Notes under the pieces: model-generated
What the model saw: the letters and a program-made list of their open reading frames with translations, nothing else
Database searches by the model: none
Told to the model about the DNA's origin: nothing
Position numbers and translations under genes: made by a program
Assembly: GCA_009379975.1 (NCBI GenBank)
Contig: WHSS01000008.1
Location: forward strand, 1 to 58,581
Length of the DNA stretch: 58,581 nt
DNA from: Actinophytocola sp.
Lineage (GTDB): Bacteria > Actinomycetota > Actinomycetes > Mycobacteriales > Pseudonocardiaceae
Reading direction: 5' to 3'
In this document: positions 9,268-17,120 of the stretch, piece by piece
Layout: every line of letters begins with the position of its first letter
Numbering within the stretch: position 1 is the first letter of the stretch

Positions 9268-10121
9268 ACGCCGAACAGCTTCCGCGCGTTGTCCAGCATC
9301 ACCTTGCGCCGGACGTCGGGCTTGATGTCGAGCTCCTCGAACTCGCGTAGCCAACGGTCCAGTGACAGCGACGGCGCGTCGGAGCCGAACAGCGCCTTGT
9401 CCTGCAACAGGGTGTTGACCTGCTGGACCAGCTCGGCGGGAAAGTACCGGGGCGCCCAGCCCGAAAGGTCGATGTAGAAGTTGGCTTTGTGCCGGGCGAT
9501 CGCCAGGCTCTCCGCTGTCCACGGCCACGAGGGGTGAGCGCTGATGATCGTGAGGTCGGGAAAGTCCGCCGCCACGTCGTCGAGGTAGATCGGCTGGGTG
9601 TACTTGAGCTTGACGCCCCGGCCTCCCGGCCTACCGGAGCCCGCCGCGGCGTATCCACTATGGAACAACACGGGCAGGCCCTGAGCCTCGGCCTCTTCCC
9701 ACAGCGGATAGAACCGGGTGTCGTTGGGGAAGAAGTGCTGGCGCGCCGGGTTGAACTCACCGATGCCGTGCAGCCCCAGTTCCTTACAGCGCCGAATCTC
9801 CCGGCGCGCGATCGCGCCCTGCCACGGATCGACGATGCCGAATCCCAGAAAGGCGTCGGGGTGGTTGCCGACCGCCTCCGCGATGAAGTCGTTGGGGATG
9901 GCCGGGATGCCGGTGATCGTCTCGTCGGTGCCGTTCATCAGCACGGCCATCATGTCGCGCTCGCGATACTGCTGCGCCTGATCGTCCACCGACAGCGCCT
10001 TCGCGTCCCGCTTGAAGTAGGCGGCGCGCTCTTGGAACTGCCGCTCGGCCTCCGGCCCGCGCAGCTTGCGGGCCCGGGCATCGTGGACATGCACATGGAC
10101 GTCAATGGCGCTGATCACCAT
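9264..10121 (-). CDS. Amidohydrolase family protein (TIM-barrel, PF04909 type)
   Basis: A 285-residue amidohydrolase-2 protein starting MVISAIDVHVHVHD, with the metal-binding His-x-His at the end of strand 1. Further candidate ligands are FHSGYA (mid-protein), ISAHPSWPW and FGSDAPSLSLDRW (C-terminal Asp). The family includes decarboxylases and C-C or C-O hydrolases such as ACMS decarboxylase, gamma-resorcylate decarboxylase and LigI/LigJ. In this operon, downstream of a Rieske oxygenase and an alpha/beta hydrolase, a non-oxidative decarboxylase or lactonase is the likely role. The start overlaps the hydrolase stop by 7 bases. Confidence 0.85.
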   Translation of the reverse strand: MVISAIDVHVHVHDARARKLRGPEAERQFQERAAYFKRDAKALSVDDQAQQYRERDMMAVLMNGTDETITGIPAIPNDFIAEAVGNHPDAFLGFGIVDPWQGAIARREIRRCKELGLHGIGEFNPARQHFFPNDTRFYPLWEEAEAQGLPVLFHSGYAAAGSGRPGGRGVKLKYTQPIYLDDVAADFPDLTIISAHPSWPWTAESLAIARHKANFYIDLSGWAPRYFPAELVQQVNTLLQDKALFGSDAPSLSLDRWLREFEELDIKPDVRRKVMLDNARKLFGV

Positions 10122-10984
10122 GCGCCCTCCCGTTCCGTTACGGCATCGAGGAACTGGAGGATGCGGTCCGGGACGGTCGCTTCGGTCTGCTCGCTGACCG
10201 GCACATCCCAGTACTCCGCGAGCGGGAGGCATTCCTCGAGGTATCGCGCGGCCGAGGTCGCATGTGAGTCGTCATGGCCGGGGACGATGAGCGTCGGAAT
10301 GTCGAGGCGCAACAGGTCCTCGGGTTCGGCTCCCGGCACGGTGTCCCGGTCGAAGAGCAACCGGGACATCCCGCTGACGATGAGCTGGTATCGCTGAGGA
10401 TCGTGCTCGGCGTAGGCCTTCGCGAATTCGCCGTCGGCGCGGATGACATTCACCCAGGGGCCGACGCGAGGGTCCTGAGTGAAGGACTTCTCGGACTCGG
10501 TGGCCAGCGAAACCACCTCCGCCAACCCGTGCTGCGACACGTAGGCCAGGTGCTCAAAGAAGCGATCGTGTTGCTTCATCCGGTACTTCGCGCCGCCCGC
10601 CGGGGAGAACATCACCAGGCCGCCGACCCGCTCCGGATGGTTCACGCCGAACGCGACGAGCACCGAGCAACCGGCGCAGCCACCGATGAGGTGCGCCCGG
10701 TCGATATCGAGGTGATCGAGCAATCCCTTGCCCTGGGCGGCGTAATCGGCCCAGGTGATGCGCTCGACCCGGCCACCGGACCGGCCCGACTCACGGCGGT
10801 CGAAGCTGATGCAGGTGTAGTGCTTCGTCAGGTGATCAAGCAGGTTGAGACGGCGGTAGATCCCCAGCGCTGTCCAGTTCTCCAGCGTCGAGTTGAACCC
10901 GCCCGGCGAGAACATGAGTAGCGGCGGCCCGGAGCCCGCCACCTCGAATCGAGTGGTGATCCCGTCAATATCGGCGGTAGGCAC
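10115..10984 (-). CDS. Alpha/beta hydrolase with Cys at the nucleophile elbow
   Basis: A 289-residue alpha/beta hydrolase; the GTG start (MPTADIDGITTRF) is preceded by GGAGAG. The strand-1 loop PGGFNSTLENW and the strand-3 segment FDRRESGRSG are normal. The nucleophile elbow reads G-G-C-A-G (residues 101-105), so Cys103 replaces the usual Ser, as in dienelactone hydrolase. Late Asp and His candidates are PGHDDSHA. In a ring-degradation operon it may open a lactone or hydrolyse a C-C bond of a ring-cleavage product. It lies 41 bases after panB. Confidence 0.85.
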   Translation of the reverse strand: MPTADIDGITTRFEVAGSGPPLLMFSPGGFNSTLENWTALGIYRRLNLLDHLTKHYTCISFDRRESGRSGGRVERITWADYAAQGKGLLDHLDIDRAHLIGGCAGCSVLVAFGVNHPERVGGLVMFSPAGGAKYRMKQHDRFFEHLAYVSQHGLAEVVSLATESEKSFTQDPRVGPWVNVIRADGEFAKAYAEHDPQRYQLIVSGMSRLLFDRDTVPGAEPEDLLRLDIPTLIVPGHDDSHATSAARYLEECLPLAEYWDVPVSEQTEATVPDRILQFLDAVTEREGAW

Positions 10985-11025
10985 GGCACTCTCCTTCCAG
11001 TCGGTCGGCTCGGCATTACGGGGCG

Positions 11026-11856
11026 TCACTTGAGGGGAACGGGGATCCCGCCCTTGATCTGGCGCCCGGCACGCACGTCGTCGGCGTATGCGGTGATCGC
11101 GTCCAGCGCGATCTGGGCGACGTTGGCATAGGTCTCCGGCTGCTTGTCCACCGTGGATTCGGCGTAGCCGATGGCGGCATGACCCATCCGGACCCGGCCG
11201 TCCAGCCACGGGCCGCCGCCGAAGCCGCCGAGGACGGGGATCGAGACGGCCTTGGCGACCTCGGCCCCCACGATCGGGCCGGAATTGGTGAAGTTGAGCA
11301 GCGAAGCGCCCGCCTGCTGCAACAGTTTCGCTTCCGCGACGAGGTCGTCGGTGAGCTCCACCGGCACCTGGGCGCCGGGCGCCGACATCGCCTCGTACTC
11401 CATGCCGTAACGCAGCGCGGTCTGCGGCGTGATGCCGAACTGCGCCCACACCGGGATGCCCGCCCGGACCACCGCGGTGACCGCTTCGGGAAAGTCGGCG
11501 GCGCCATCGAGCTTGACCAGATCGGCGCCGGCCTCCTTGACCAGCCGGATGGCGGCCCGCACCGCGCTGTCCGGCCCTTCTTGCAGCGGGCCGAACGGAA
11601 AGTCGACGCTGACGAGCGCCCGCCGCACACCGCGCCGGACGGCCTTGCCGACGACGAGCATCTGCTCCATCGTCACTTCCAGCGGATTGGCGTGGCCCCA
11701 CAGGTTCACGCCGACCGAGTCGCCGACCGAAACGATGTCCACCCCGGCCCGGTCCACGATCTTGGCCAGCTGGTAGTCCCAGGCCACCACCGCCACGATC
11801 TTTCGCCCATCGCGCTTCATCCGCTGCAGTAACGGAATCGTGGCCTTCTCGTGCAT
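11026..11856 (-). CDS. PanB-like ketopantoate hydroxymethyltransferase family protein
   Basis: A 276-residue member of the PEP-mutase/PanB TIM-barrel family. The opening MKRDGRKIVAVVAWDYQLAKI corresponds to the PanB LTAYDYPxA block. The metal-binding VGDSVGVNLWGH, VSVDFPFGP and VKLDGA segments follow, with VWAQFGITPQTA in the C-terminal half. True PanB has a more canonical DSLGMV-x-G-H-x-S-T-L block; here the sequence diverges (NPLEVTMEQML). Its position inside a catabolic operon suggests a (retro-)aldol or lyase step on a 2-oxo acid rather than vitamin synthesis. Family assignment is firm; the specific activity is not. Confidence 0.78.
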   Translation of the reverse strand: MHEKATIPLLQRMKRDGRKIVAVVAWDYQLAKIVDRAGVDIVSVGDSVGVNLWGHANPLEVTMEQMLVVGKAVRRGVRRALVSVDFPFGPLQEGPDSAVRAAIRLVKEAGADLVKLDGAADFPEAVTAVVRAGIPVWAQFGITPQTALRYGMEYEAMSAPGAQVPVELTDDLVAEAKLLQQAGASLLNFTNSGPIVGAEVAKAVSIPVLGGFGGGPWLDGRVRMGHAAIGYAESTVDKQPETYANVAQIALDAITAYADDVRAGRQIKGGIPVPLK

Positions 11857-11875
11857 CGGTGGTTGCCCCTATCAG

Positions 11876-12397
11876 TTAGACCCGCAGCGCGGTGAGTATC
11901 GGGGGAATGTCGTTCTCGTCGGCCAAGACCAGCAGCACCATGGCGTTGGGCCGCAGCGCCGACACCGCATCGTCGACCGGCGCCGCACCGGTGACGACCA
12001 GGCCCGCGGACATGATCCGCCGTAACGCACAGGCGTCGCCGATGATCGAAGCCGCCGTCGCACTGGCTTGCGCCGTCGCGATCACCACGACCACGTCGGC
12101 GCCGTCGAGCTCGTCACTGAGCAGCACGACCGACCCGTCGGAGGCCCGTAGCGTGGCGTCGGCCGCCAGCCCGTTGCCGCCGCCTGCCAGCACGGCATCG
12201 TCGAAGACCAGGAAGTGGCCGCCACGCCACTGCTGATGACCGAGCCGCCGGACGATCGCGGCGGCATGCTCGTCGAGGGCGATGATCCGCGAGTTGCGGG
12301 CCTTCGGCTCCGGATGGTCGATCCGGAAGCGTGCCTCGGCCGCCGTCGCCGCCATGGCGCAGCCGTTCAACAAGGTCGGTTGACGCTGCATGATCAC
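11876..12397 (-). CDS. Hypothetical protein between Rieske and PanB-like genes
   Basis: A 173-residue protein I do not recognise. The reading frame begins with GTG overlapping the Rieske stop (GTGA); an ATG two codons later is an alternative. The N-terminus TLLNGCAMAATAAEARFR is followed by a charged stretch. The C-terminal half alternates hydrophobic strands with Gly/Ala turns (GADVVVVIATAQASA, SAGLVVTGAA, NAMVLLVLADENDIP), consistent with a small Rossmann-like or flavodoxin-like alpha/beta fold. It has no signal peptide or membrane helix. The coupled translation implies a role tied to the oxygenase, for example an accessory or electron-transfer partner, but that is speculation. Confidence 0.75.
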   Translation of the reverse strand: MIMQRQPTLLNGCAMAATAAEARFRIDHPEPKARNSRIIALDEHAAAIVRRLGHQQWRGGHFLVFDDAVLAGGGNGLAADATLRASDGSVVLLSDELDGADVVVVIATAQASATAASIIGDACALRRIMSAGLVVTGAAPVDDAVSALRPNAMVLLVLADENDIPPILTALRV

Positions 12398-13686
12398 ACC
12401 GACGCGTGCGGCATACCAGGGCGGACGGTCAGGGCTTCACGGCTGCTGTCGATGAAGGGCTGGTCCGCGGGCAGCACGACCGACGCCGAGCGCACCTTGT
12501 GATGCTCGGTGTCCACGCCTGGTGGCCGCACTCCCCCGTCGCGCAGCGCGTCTACCGCCTTGAGCAGCTTCTGCCTTGCCATGATGATGCCGCTGTCGGT
12601 GGAGACCAGTTTCTCCTTGGTCCGATCCACGATCGGCCCCATGCTCTCCTGCAGCGATGCGTCCTGCATCGCTATGCCCTTGACCCCCGAGTAGGTGTCG
12701 CCGCGCCGTTGCGCTTCGCGGTCCATCAGGTAGTCGTTGTCCTTGTTCTGCAACGGCCGGAAGGTGCCGGGGACGTACTCGTTGTGCACGCCATGCCCGT
12801 CCTTCATCGCCTGGAGTTCCTCCGCTTTGAGCGGGCGGGCGGCGTGATAGTCGAAACTGAACACCCAGCAGTTCTCGTCGTCGATCGGCACCCAGAAGTG
12901 GCCGTGAATCGGGTGATCACCACGCGGCGGGATCATCGTGAAGTTCGGCAGCACCCAGGGCGTGATGCGCCAGTAGTAATGACCGTCCTCGGCGGTGCGC
13001 CGGGCGCCGATGAACAGGCCACCATCGCCCTCGACCACCTCGAAGAACGGCTTCTTGTCGGCAAGGTTGTACTTGTTGCCCTGGGCGCCTTTGAACAGGG
13101 GATCGCTTTTCAGCCCACCGGAATGCAGCCAGGAAACGTGGCTGGAGTCGATGCCGCCTTCCAGCGCCTGCAGCCAGTTGCACTCCTGCCAGCGCTTCGA
13201 GGTGTAGGTCTGATCGGCAGGCACCCTGGCGAACTCCCACTCCGGCAGGTCAGGGGTGGTAGCCGGATCTCCCAGGTAAGCCCAGAGGACGTCGCCGACC
13301 TTGACAAGCGGATAGCTCTTGAGCTTGATCTTGCGACACAGCGAGCTCTGTCGCTCGTCCGGCTCGGAAGGCACCTCGACGCATTGCCCGGTGACGTCGT
13401 ATTTCCACCCGTGGTACGTGCAGCGCAGCCCGGATTCCTCGTTGCGCCCGAACCACAGGGACACACCACGGTGCGCGCAGAACTCATCGATCAGCCCGTA
13501 CCGGCCCTCGCTGTCGCGAAAGGCGATCAGCCGCTCGGAGAGTAGCTTGACCCGCACCGGCGAGCTGTCGTTCTCCGGAAGCTCCTCAGCGAGCAGCGCG
13601 GGCAGCCAGTACTGACGGAACAGTGCGCCCATCGGCGTCCCAGGCCCGGTTTGGGTGAGAAGCTCGTTGATCTTGTGTTGGAGCAT
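12394..13686 (-). CDS. Rieske non-heme iron oxygenase (phthalate 4,5-dioxygenase-like alpha subunit)
   Basis: A 430-residue oxygenase. The Rieske cluster ligands are C70-x-H72 and C89-x2-H92. The mononuclear iron site shows D180-x2-H183-x4-H188 in the block EGGIDSSHVSWLH, preceded by NWLQALEG, which is typical of the phthalate/vanillate-demethylase group of single-component oxygenases. The ATG at 13686 follows a purine-rich leader (GGAAAGGCAGGA). It is the first gene of the 12-gene operon and lies 65 nt downstream of a predicted promoter with an embedded operator. No ferredoxin or reductase gene is adjacent, so electrons must come from elsewhere. Substrate is likely an aromatic acid. Confidence 0.92.
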   Translation of the reverse strand: MLQHKINELLTQTGPGTPMGALFRQYWLPALLAEELPENDSSPVRVKLLSERLIAFRDSEGRYGLIDEFCAHRGVSLWFGRNEESGLRCTYHGWKYDVTGQCVEVPSEPDERQSSLCRKIKLKSYPLVKVGDVLWAYLGDPATTPDLPEWEFARVPADQTYTSKRWQECNWLQALEGGIDSSHVSWLHSGGLKSDPLFKGAQGNKYNLADKKPFFEVVEGDGGLFIGARRTAEDGHYYWRITPWVLPNFTMIPPRGDHPIHGHFWVPIDDENCWVFSFDYHAARPLKAEELQAMKDGHGVHNEYVPGTFRPLQNKDNDYLMDREAQRRGDTYSGVKGIAMQDASLQESMGPIVDRTKEKLVSTDSGIIMARQKLLKAVDALRDGGVRPPGVDTEHHKVRSASVVLPADQPFIDSSREALTVRPGMPHASV

Positions 13687-13749
13687 CGCCGTCCTGCCTT
13701 TCCCATGCTGCCCAGTGATGGCGCTTCGGTTCCGTACACCCGGACTTAA

Positions 13750-13788
13750 GGTTATACCATTATACCGAGCATAGAGACATGCCTTCAA
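13750..13788 (-). promoter_or_regulatory. Promoter with embedded operator site 1 (Rieske operon)
   Basis: Operator GGTTATACCATTATACC (plus strand, 13750-13766) reads GGTATAATGGTATAACC on the minus strand, so a perfect -10 TATAAT (13764-13759) is inside it. A -35 candidate TTGAAG (13788-13783) lies 18 bases upstream. Transcription would start near 13752, leaving a leader of about 65 nt before the Rieske gene. Binding of a repressor here would cover the -10. Confidence 0.65.
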
Positions 13789-13813
13789 CCCACTTCGGGC
13801 ATCGCATGAGGGT

Positions 13814-13863
13814 GCCGAAGGTGGCCTTGGGCGCCAAATAGGCACCCGAGGCCACCTTCGGCT
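13814..13863 (-). terminator. Hairpin repeat, likely terminator of the tct operon
   Basis: GCCGAAGGTGGCC (13814-13826) pairs with GGCCACCTTCGGC just before the stop of the last tctC gene at 13869. The arms extend with one mismatch towards a loop near 13836-13840. No T-run follows. A similar element lies at 43927-43977, so this is a dispersed intergenic hairpin family. Confidence 0.6.
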
Positions 13864-13868
13864 CCCCG

Positions 13869-14912
13869 TTACTTCTCTTGGAACGCCTTCTTCAGCAGCG
13901 CCTTGTACTGCTCGGGCGCGGCCAGGACGTCCGCGGCGACCTTCTTGGCAGCATCGCCGCGCGTGAAGTCGACGGCCTCGTCCGCCTGCTCCATCTTCTC
14001 CAGGAACTCCGGGTCCTTACTCGCGGCATCGAAGGCGTCCTGCAACGCGGCGAGGGTGCGTGCCGGCACGCCCGGTGGCGCCCACACCATGCGCCCCATG
14101 TTCTGCAGGTTCAGGTGCGCCTCGGCCAACTCCTTGTTCTCGGCGTCCAGTTCGAGCTCCGCCAAGATAGGAACGTCAGGCAGGCTTTCCTCCCGCTCGG
14201 CACCGACGACGAGCAACGGCCGGAAGTCGCCATCCTTGATGCCGGACAACCTCGACGACACCGTGCCGCTGCCGAGGTCGACGTCGCCTTTCGTGATGGC
14301 AAGGCCGGTTTCCTTCGAGCCTTCGAAGCCGGTCACGATGCGGCCGTCGATGCCCAGCACGGAGTACAGCACCGCGGCGTCGAGGTTGTCGGCGGCACCG
14401 ACGCCCGCGCTGGCGAAGTCAACGCCGGTGCCGCTACGGGCTTCCTCGATCGTCTTGTACTCGCTCTTCGGGCTGGCGACCATCACGCGGGTTTCGGCGG
14501 AGAGCCTGCCGACGTAGGAGAACTTCTCCAGGTCGAACTTCACCCCTTCGGCGCCTGCCAGCGAGGCGCCCGCGATGCCCTGGCCGGCGAAGAACCCGAT
14601 CGTCTTGCCGTCCGGCTTGGCCGAGAAGACCTGGTTCGCCGCCAGCAGCCCGCCCGCGCCGTCCTGGTTCTGGATGATCACGGTGGCACCGAGTTCCTTC
14701 TCGAGGAACGGCGCGATGGCGCGAGCGATGGTGTCGTAACCACCCCCGGTACTGAACGAAACGATGAATTCGATCGTCTCGCCTTCCAGGCTCTTGCCGC
14801 CCTCATCGTCCGCAGTGGACTGACCGGCTCCGCTCGAGCAGGCGCTGGTAGCTACCGCCAGCACCGCGAGCAAGCCCACGAAACGGCCATGCCCTTTTCG
14901 CAGTCGTAACAT
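13869..14912 (-). CDS. TctC-family tripartite tricarboxylate transporter binding lipoprotein (copy 3)
   Basis: A 347-residue extracytoplasmic binding protein. The signal peptide ends in lipobox ATSAC (Cys near residue 26), so it is membrane-anchored outside the cell. The mature domain begins ETIEFIVSFSTGGGYDTIAR followed by QNQDGAGGLLAANQ, the carboxylate-binding loops of the TctC (Bug) family. It is the last gene of the tct operon, 10 bases after a second tctC copy. It would capture a di- or tricarboxylate or aromatic acid for TctAB. It is similar in layout to the two upstream copies, indicating tandem duplication. Confidence 0.9.
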   Translation of the reverse strand: MLRLRKGHGRFVGLLAVLAVATSACSSGAGQSTADDEGGKSLEGETIEFIVSFSTGGGYDTIARAIAPFLEKELGATVIIQNQDGAGGLLAANQVFSAKPDGKTIGFFAGQGIAGASLAGAEGVKFDLEKFSYVGRLSAETRVMVASPKSEYKTIEEARSGTGVDFASAGVGAADNLDAAVLYSVLGIDGRIVTGFEGSKETGLAITKGDVDLGSGTVSSRLSGIKDGDFRPLLVVGAEREESLPDVPILAELELDAENKELAEAHLNLQNMGRMVWAPPGVPARTLAALQDAFDAASKDPEFLEKMEQADEAVDFTRGDAAKKVAADVLAAPEQYKALLKKAFQEK

Positions 14913-14922
14913 TGGTGTGTCC

Positions 14923-15939
14923 TTACTCTTTGATGAGTTCGGTGAATTCGGGCGGTGCGCCCAGTGCCTCGTCGACCACCTTCACCGTCTCGTCGCCGGT
15001 CAACGGGTCGACGTCGCGTTCCTGCTTTTCCGCCTTGGCGAGCAGTTCCTCGTTCTCGATGGCGCAGCCGAGCCCTTCCCGCAATGCCGCGAGCTGATCG
15101 GGGGGCATCTCGGGCGGCCCGGCCAGTGAGCGCCCGGTATCGGAGAGCTTGATCAGGGCGTCGAGGGTGCCTTCTTGCCCTTGTCGCGGTGGGAAGTCGG
15201 CGACCGTTGGCACGTCCGCCAAGGCATCGTGTGGCTCATTCGCGATCACCAGCAACGGTTTGACATCGCCCGCCTTGATGGCCTTCATCTGACTGTCCAG
15301 CGGCAAGATGTGCGCATCCGCGTCACCCGAGAGCACCGCTGCACGCGCGGCATCGGATCCCTCGAACCCGGTCACGGTCTTCGCCGGGAAGCCGTAGATC
15401 TCTGGCAGCACCGTCGAATTCACGTACTCGTTGCTGCCAGGACCGGTCGCGACGAACCGGACCTCGTCGGTGGCCTTGAGCAGATCCTCGAAGCTGCCGA
15501 ACTTGCTGTCGGAGGCGACCACCAGCACATTGGGCTCGGCCGAGACCCGGCCCAGCCACGAGAACTTCTCGGCTTGGAAGCTGGCGCCTTCTGCTTCCGC
15601 CAGCTGCGCGCTGACCAGTCCCACGGTGTTGGTCAGCACGGTGCGCAGCGAGTCGGGCGGCGCGACGAAGGTCTTCGACGCGGCCAGCAGGCCACCGGCG
15701 CCCGGCTCGTTCTTCACCACGACCGTGGCGTCGAGACATTTCTCGAGATAGGGCGCGAGCAGCCTGGCGTAGATGTCGTAACCACCACCTGGTTCGTAGG
15801 GCACCACGAGGTCGATCTTCTCGCCGGCAAGCGAGGCTTTACCGGCGTCACCGTCGCTGGTGCTCTGCCCGCCCTCCGCACCGCAGGCCGCCAGCAGCAG
15901 CGCTACCAGCACGACCGCACACTCCGATATCCGGCGCAT
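14923..15939 (-). CDS. TctC-family binding lipoprotein (copy 2)
   Basis: A 338-residue binding protein with signal peptide and lipobox LLAAC (Cys near residue 19). Motifs EKIDLVVPYEPGGGYDIYAR and KNEPGAGGLLAASK correspond position for position to those of the neighbouring copies. Near the C-terminus SDTGRSLAGPPEMPPDQLAAL matches the same block in the others. It is the middle of three consecutive paralogues, about 110 bases after copy 1. The differences are spread over the whole length, so the copies are old duplicates with likely different ligand preferences. The ligand is unknown. Confidence 0.9.
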   Translation of the reverse strand: MRRISECAVVLVALLLAACGAEGGQSTSDGDAGKASLAGEKIDLVVPYEPGGGYDIYARLLAPYLEKCLDATVVVKNEPGAGGLLAASKTFVAPPDSLRTVLTNTVGLVSAQLAEAEGASFQAEKFSWLGRVSAEPNVLVVASDSKFGSFEDLLKATDEVRFVATGPGSNEYVNSTVLPEIYGFPAKTVTGFEGSDAARAAVLSGDADAHILPLDSQMKAIKAGDVKPLLVIANEPHDALADVPTVADFPPRQGQEGTLDALIKLSDTGRSLAGPPEMPPDQLAALREGLGCAIENEELLAKAEKQERDVDPLTGDETVKVVDEALGAPPEFTELIKE

Positions 15940-16051
15940 GTCGAAATCCTTCCTTGAACAACGCTTTCCGGGTCGTGCTTCTGCTCAGGCAGCATTCAGG
16001 CTGAGGAGCGAGCCCGGCAATCGGCCGCGCCCACTTGCTGAGACGCCCCGC

Positions 16052-17104
16052 TCACTTCTGCTCGTAGGCATCTTTCAAGCCCCGCTTGAACTCCGCCGGG
16101 GCATCGGCCAGCCGCTTTACCCGGTCATCGAGCTCGTCGCCGGACAGCCAGGTCAGCGGCCGCTGCTGCTTGTCCGCCTCGGCGAGCAACTTCGGACTCT
16201 CCACGGCGCTTTGCAGCGCTTTCCGCAGGCAGCTCAGCCGGTCCTCGGGGAGCCCGGGCGGGCCCACTATCGGCCTGCCGAAAGCGGAGAGATCGATCAG
16301 CGACTTGGTCAGCTCTTGCTCCTGCTGGTCCAGGTCGAGCTCGGCAATGGCGGGTACATCGGGCAGTTCCTTCGCGCGCTCGGCGTCGATGACGAGCATC
16401 GGGCGCTGATCACCGGCCTCGATCGCGTCGATGCGGCTGTCCAGATCGCCCGTCTGGCCGTCGACATCACCGCGCACCACCGCGAGCTCGCTCTCGTCGG
16501 AGCCATCGAATCCGGTCACCACGCGGCCGTCGATACCCAGGATCTGTATCAGCATCTGCGCGTTGACGAAGTCGGCCGCGCCGGGGCCGGTGGACGCGAA
16601 CCGGAAGCCCTTCCCGGCCTGGACATCCTCCACGCTCTTGTAGTCGGTACCGCCGCCGACGACGAACACCGGCTTCTGTTCGGCCACCCGTCCGATCATG
16701 GACAGATCCTGGAGATCGAACCGCACGCCTTCGGCGTCGGCCAGTGCGCCACCGGCGACGCCGACACCGTTCATGATCGCCAGCCGCGTGCCGTCCGGCT
16801 CGGCTGCCATGAGGTTGTTGATCGCGAGCAGGCCACCGGCGCCGTCCTGGTTCTCGATGACGACCTTGCCGCCGAGCTCCTTGGCGAGGTGCGGCGCGAC
16901 CATGCGCGCGTAAGCGTCGTAGCCGCCGCCGGGGCTGTACGGCACGACCAGCTTCACCGTCTCGCCTTCGAACATCGAACAGTCGCCGCCACCACCGCCC
17001 GCCGCTTCGGTGGAGGTCCCCGCGCTGTCGCAGCCGGTGGCGAACAGGGCCACTACGCCGAGCAGCGCGAAGAGAAACCGGGACTGGTGCTTGCGGTCCG
17101 ACAC
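16052..17104 (-). CDS. TctC-family binding lipoprotein (copy 1)
   Basis: A 350-residue binding protein with signal peptide and lipobox FATGC (Cys near residue 25). Family loops are ETVKLVVPYSPGGGYDAYAR and ENQDGAGGLLAINN. A run of Gly after the lipobox forms the flexible tether. It is directly downstream of tctB (16 bases), the usual TctABC order. It delivers the substrate from outside to the TctA channel. The next 112 bases separate it from copy 2 without any obvious terminator. Confidence 0.9.
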   Translation of the reverse strand: MSDRKHQSRFLFALLGVVALFATGCDSAGTSTEAAGGGGGDCSMFEGETVKLVVPYSPGGGYDAYARMVAPHLAKELGGKVVIENQDGAGGLLAINNLMAAEPDGTRLAIMNGVGVAGGALADAEGVRFDLQDLSMIGRVAEQKPVFVVGGGTDYKSVEDVQAGKGFRFASTGPGAADFVNAQMLIQILGIDGRVVTGFDGSDESELAVVRGDVDGQTGDLDSRIDAIEAGDQRPMLVIDAERAKELPDVPAIAELDLDQQEQELTKSLIDLSAFGRPIVGPPGLPEDRLSCLRKALQSAVESPKLLAEADKQQRPLTWLSGDELDDRVKRLADAPAEFKRGLKDAYEQK

Positions 17105-17120
17105 GAAGAGCTCCTAACGG

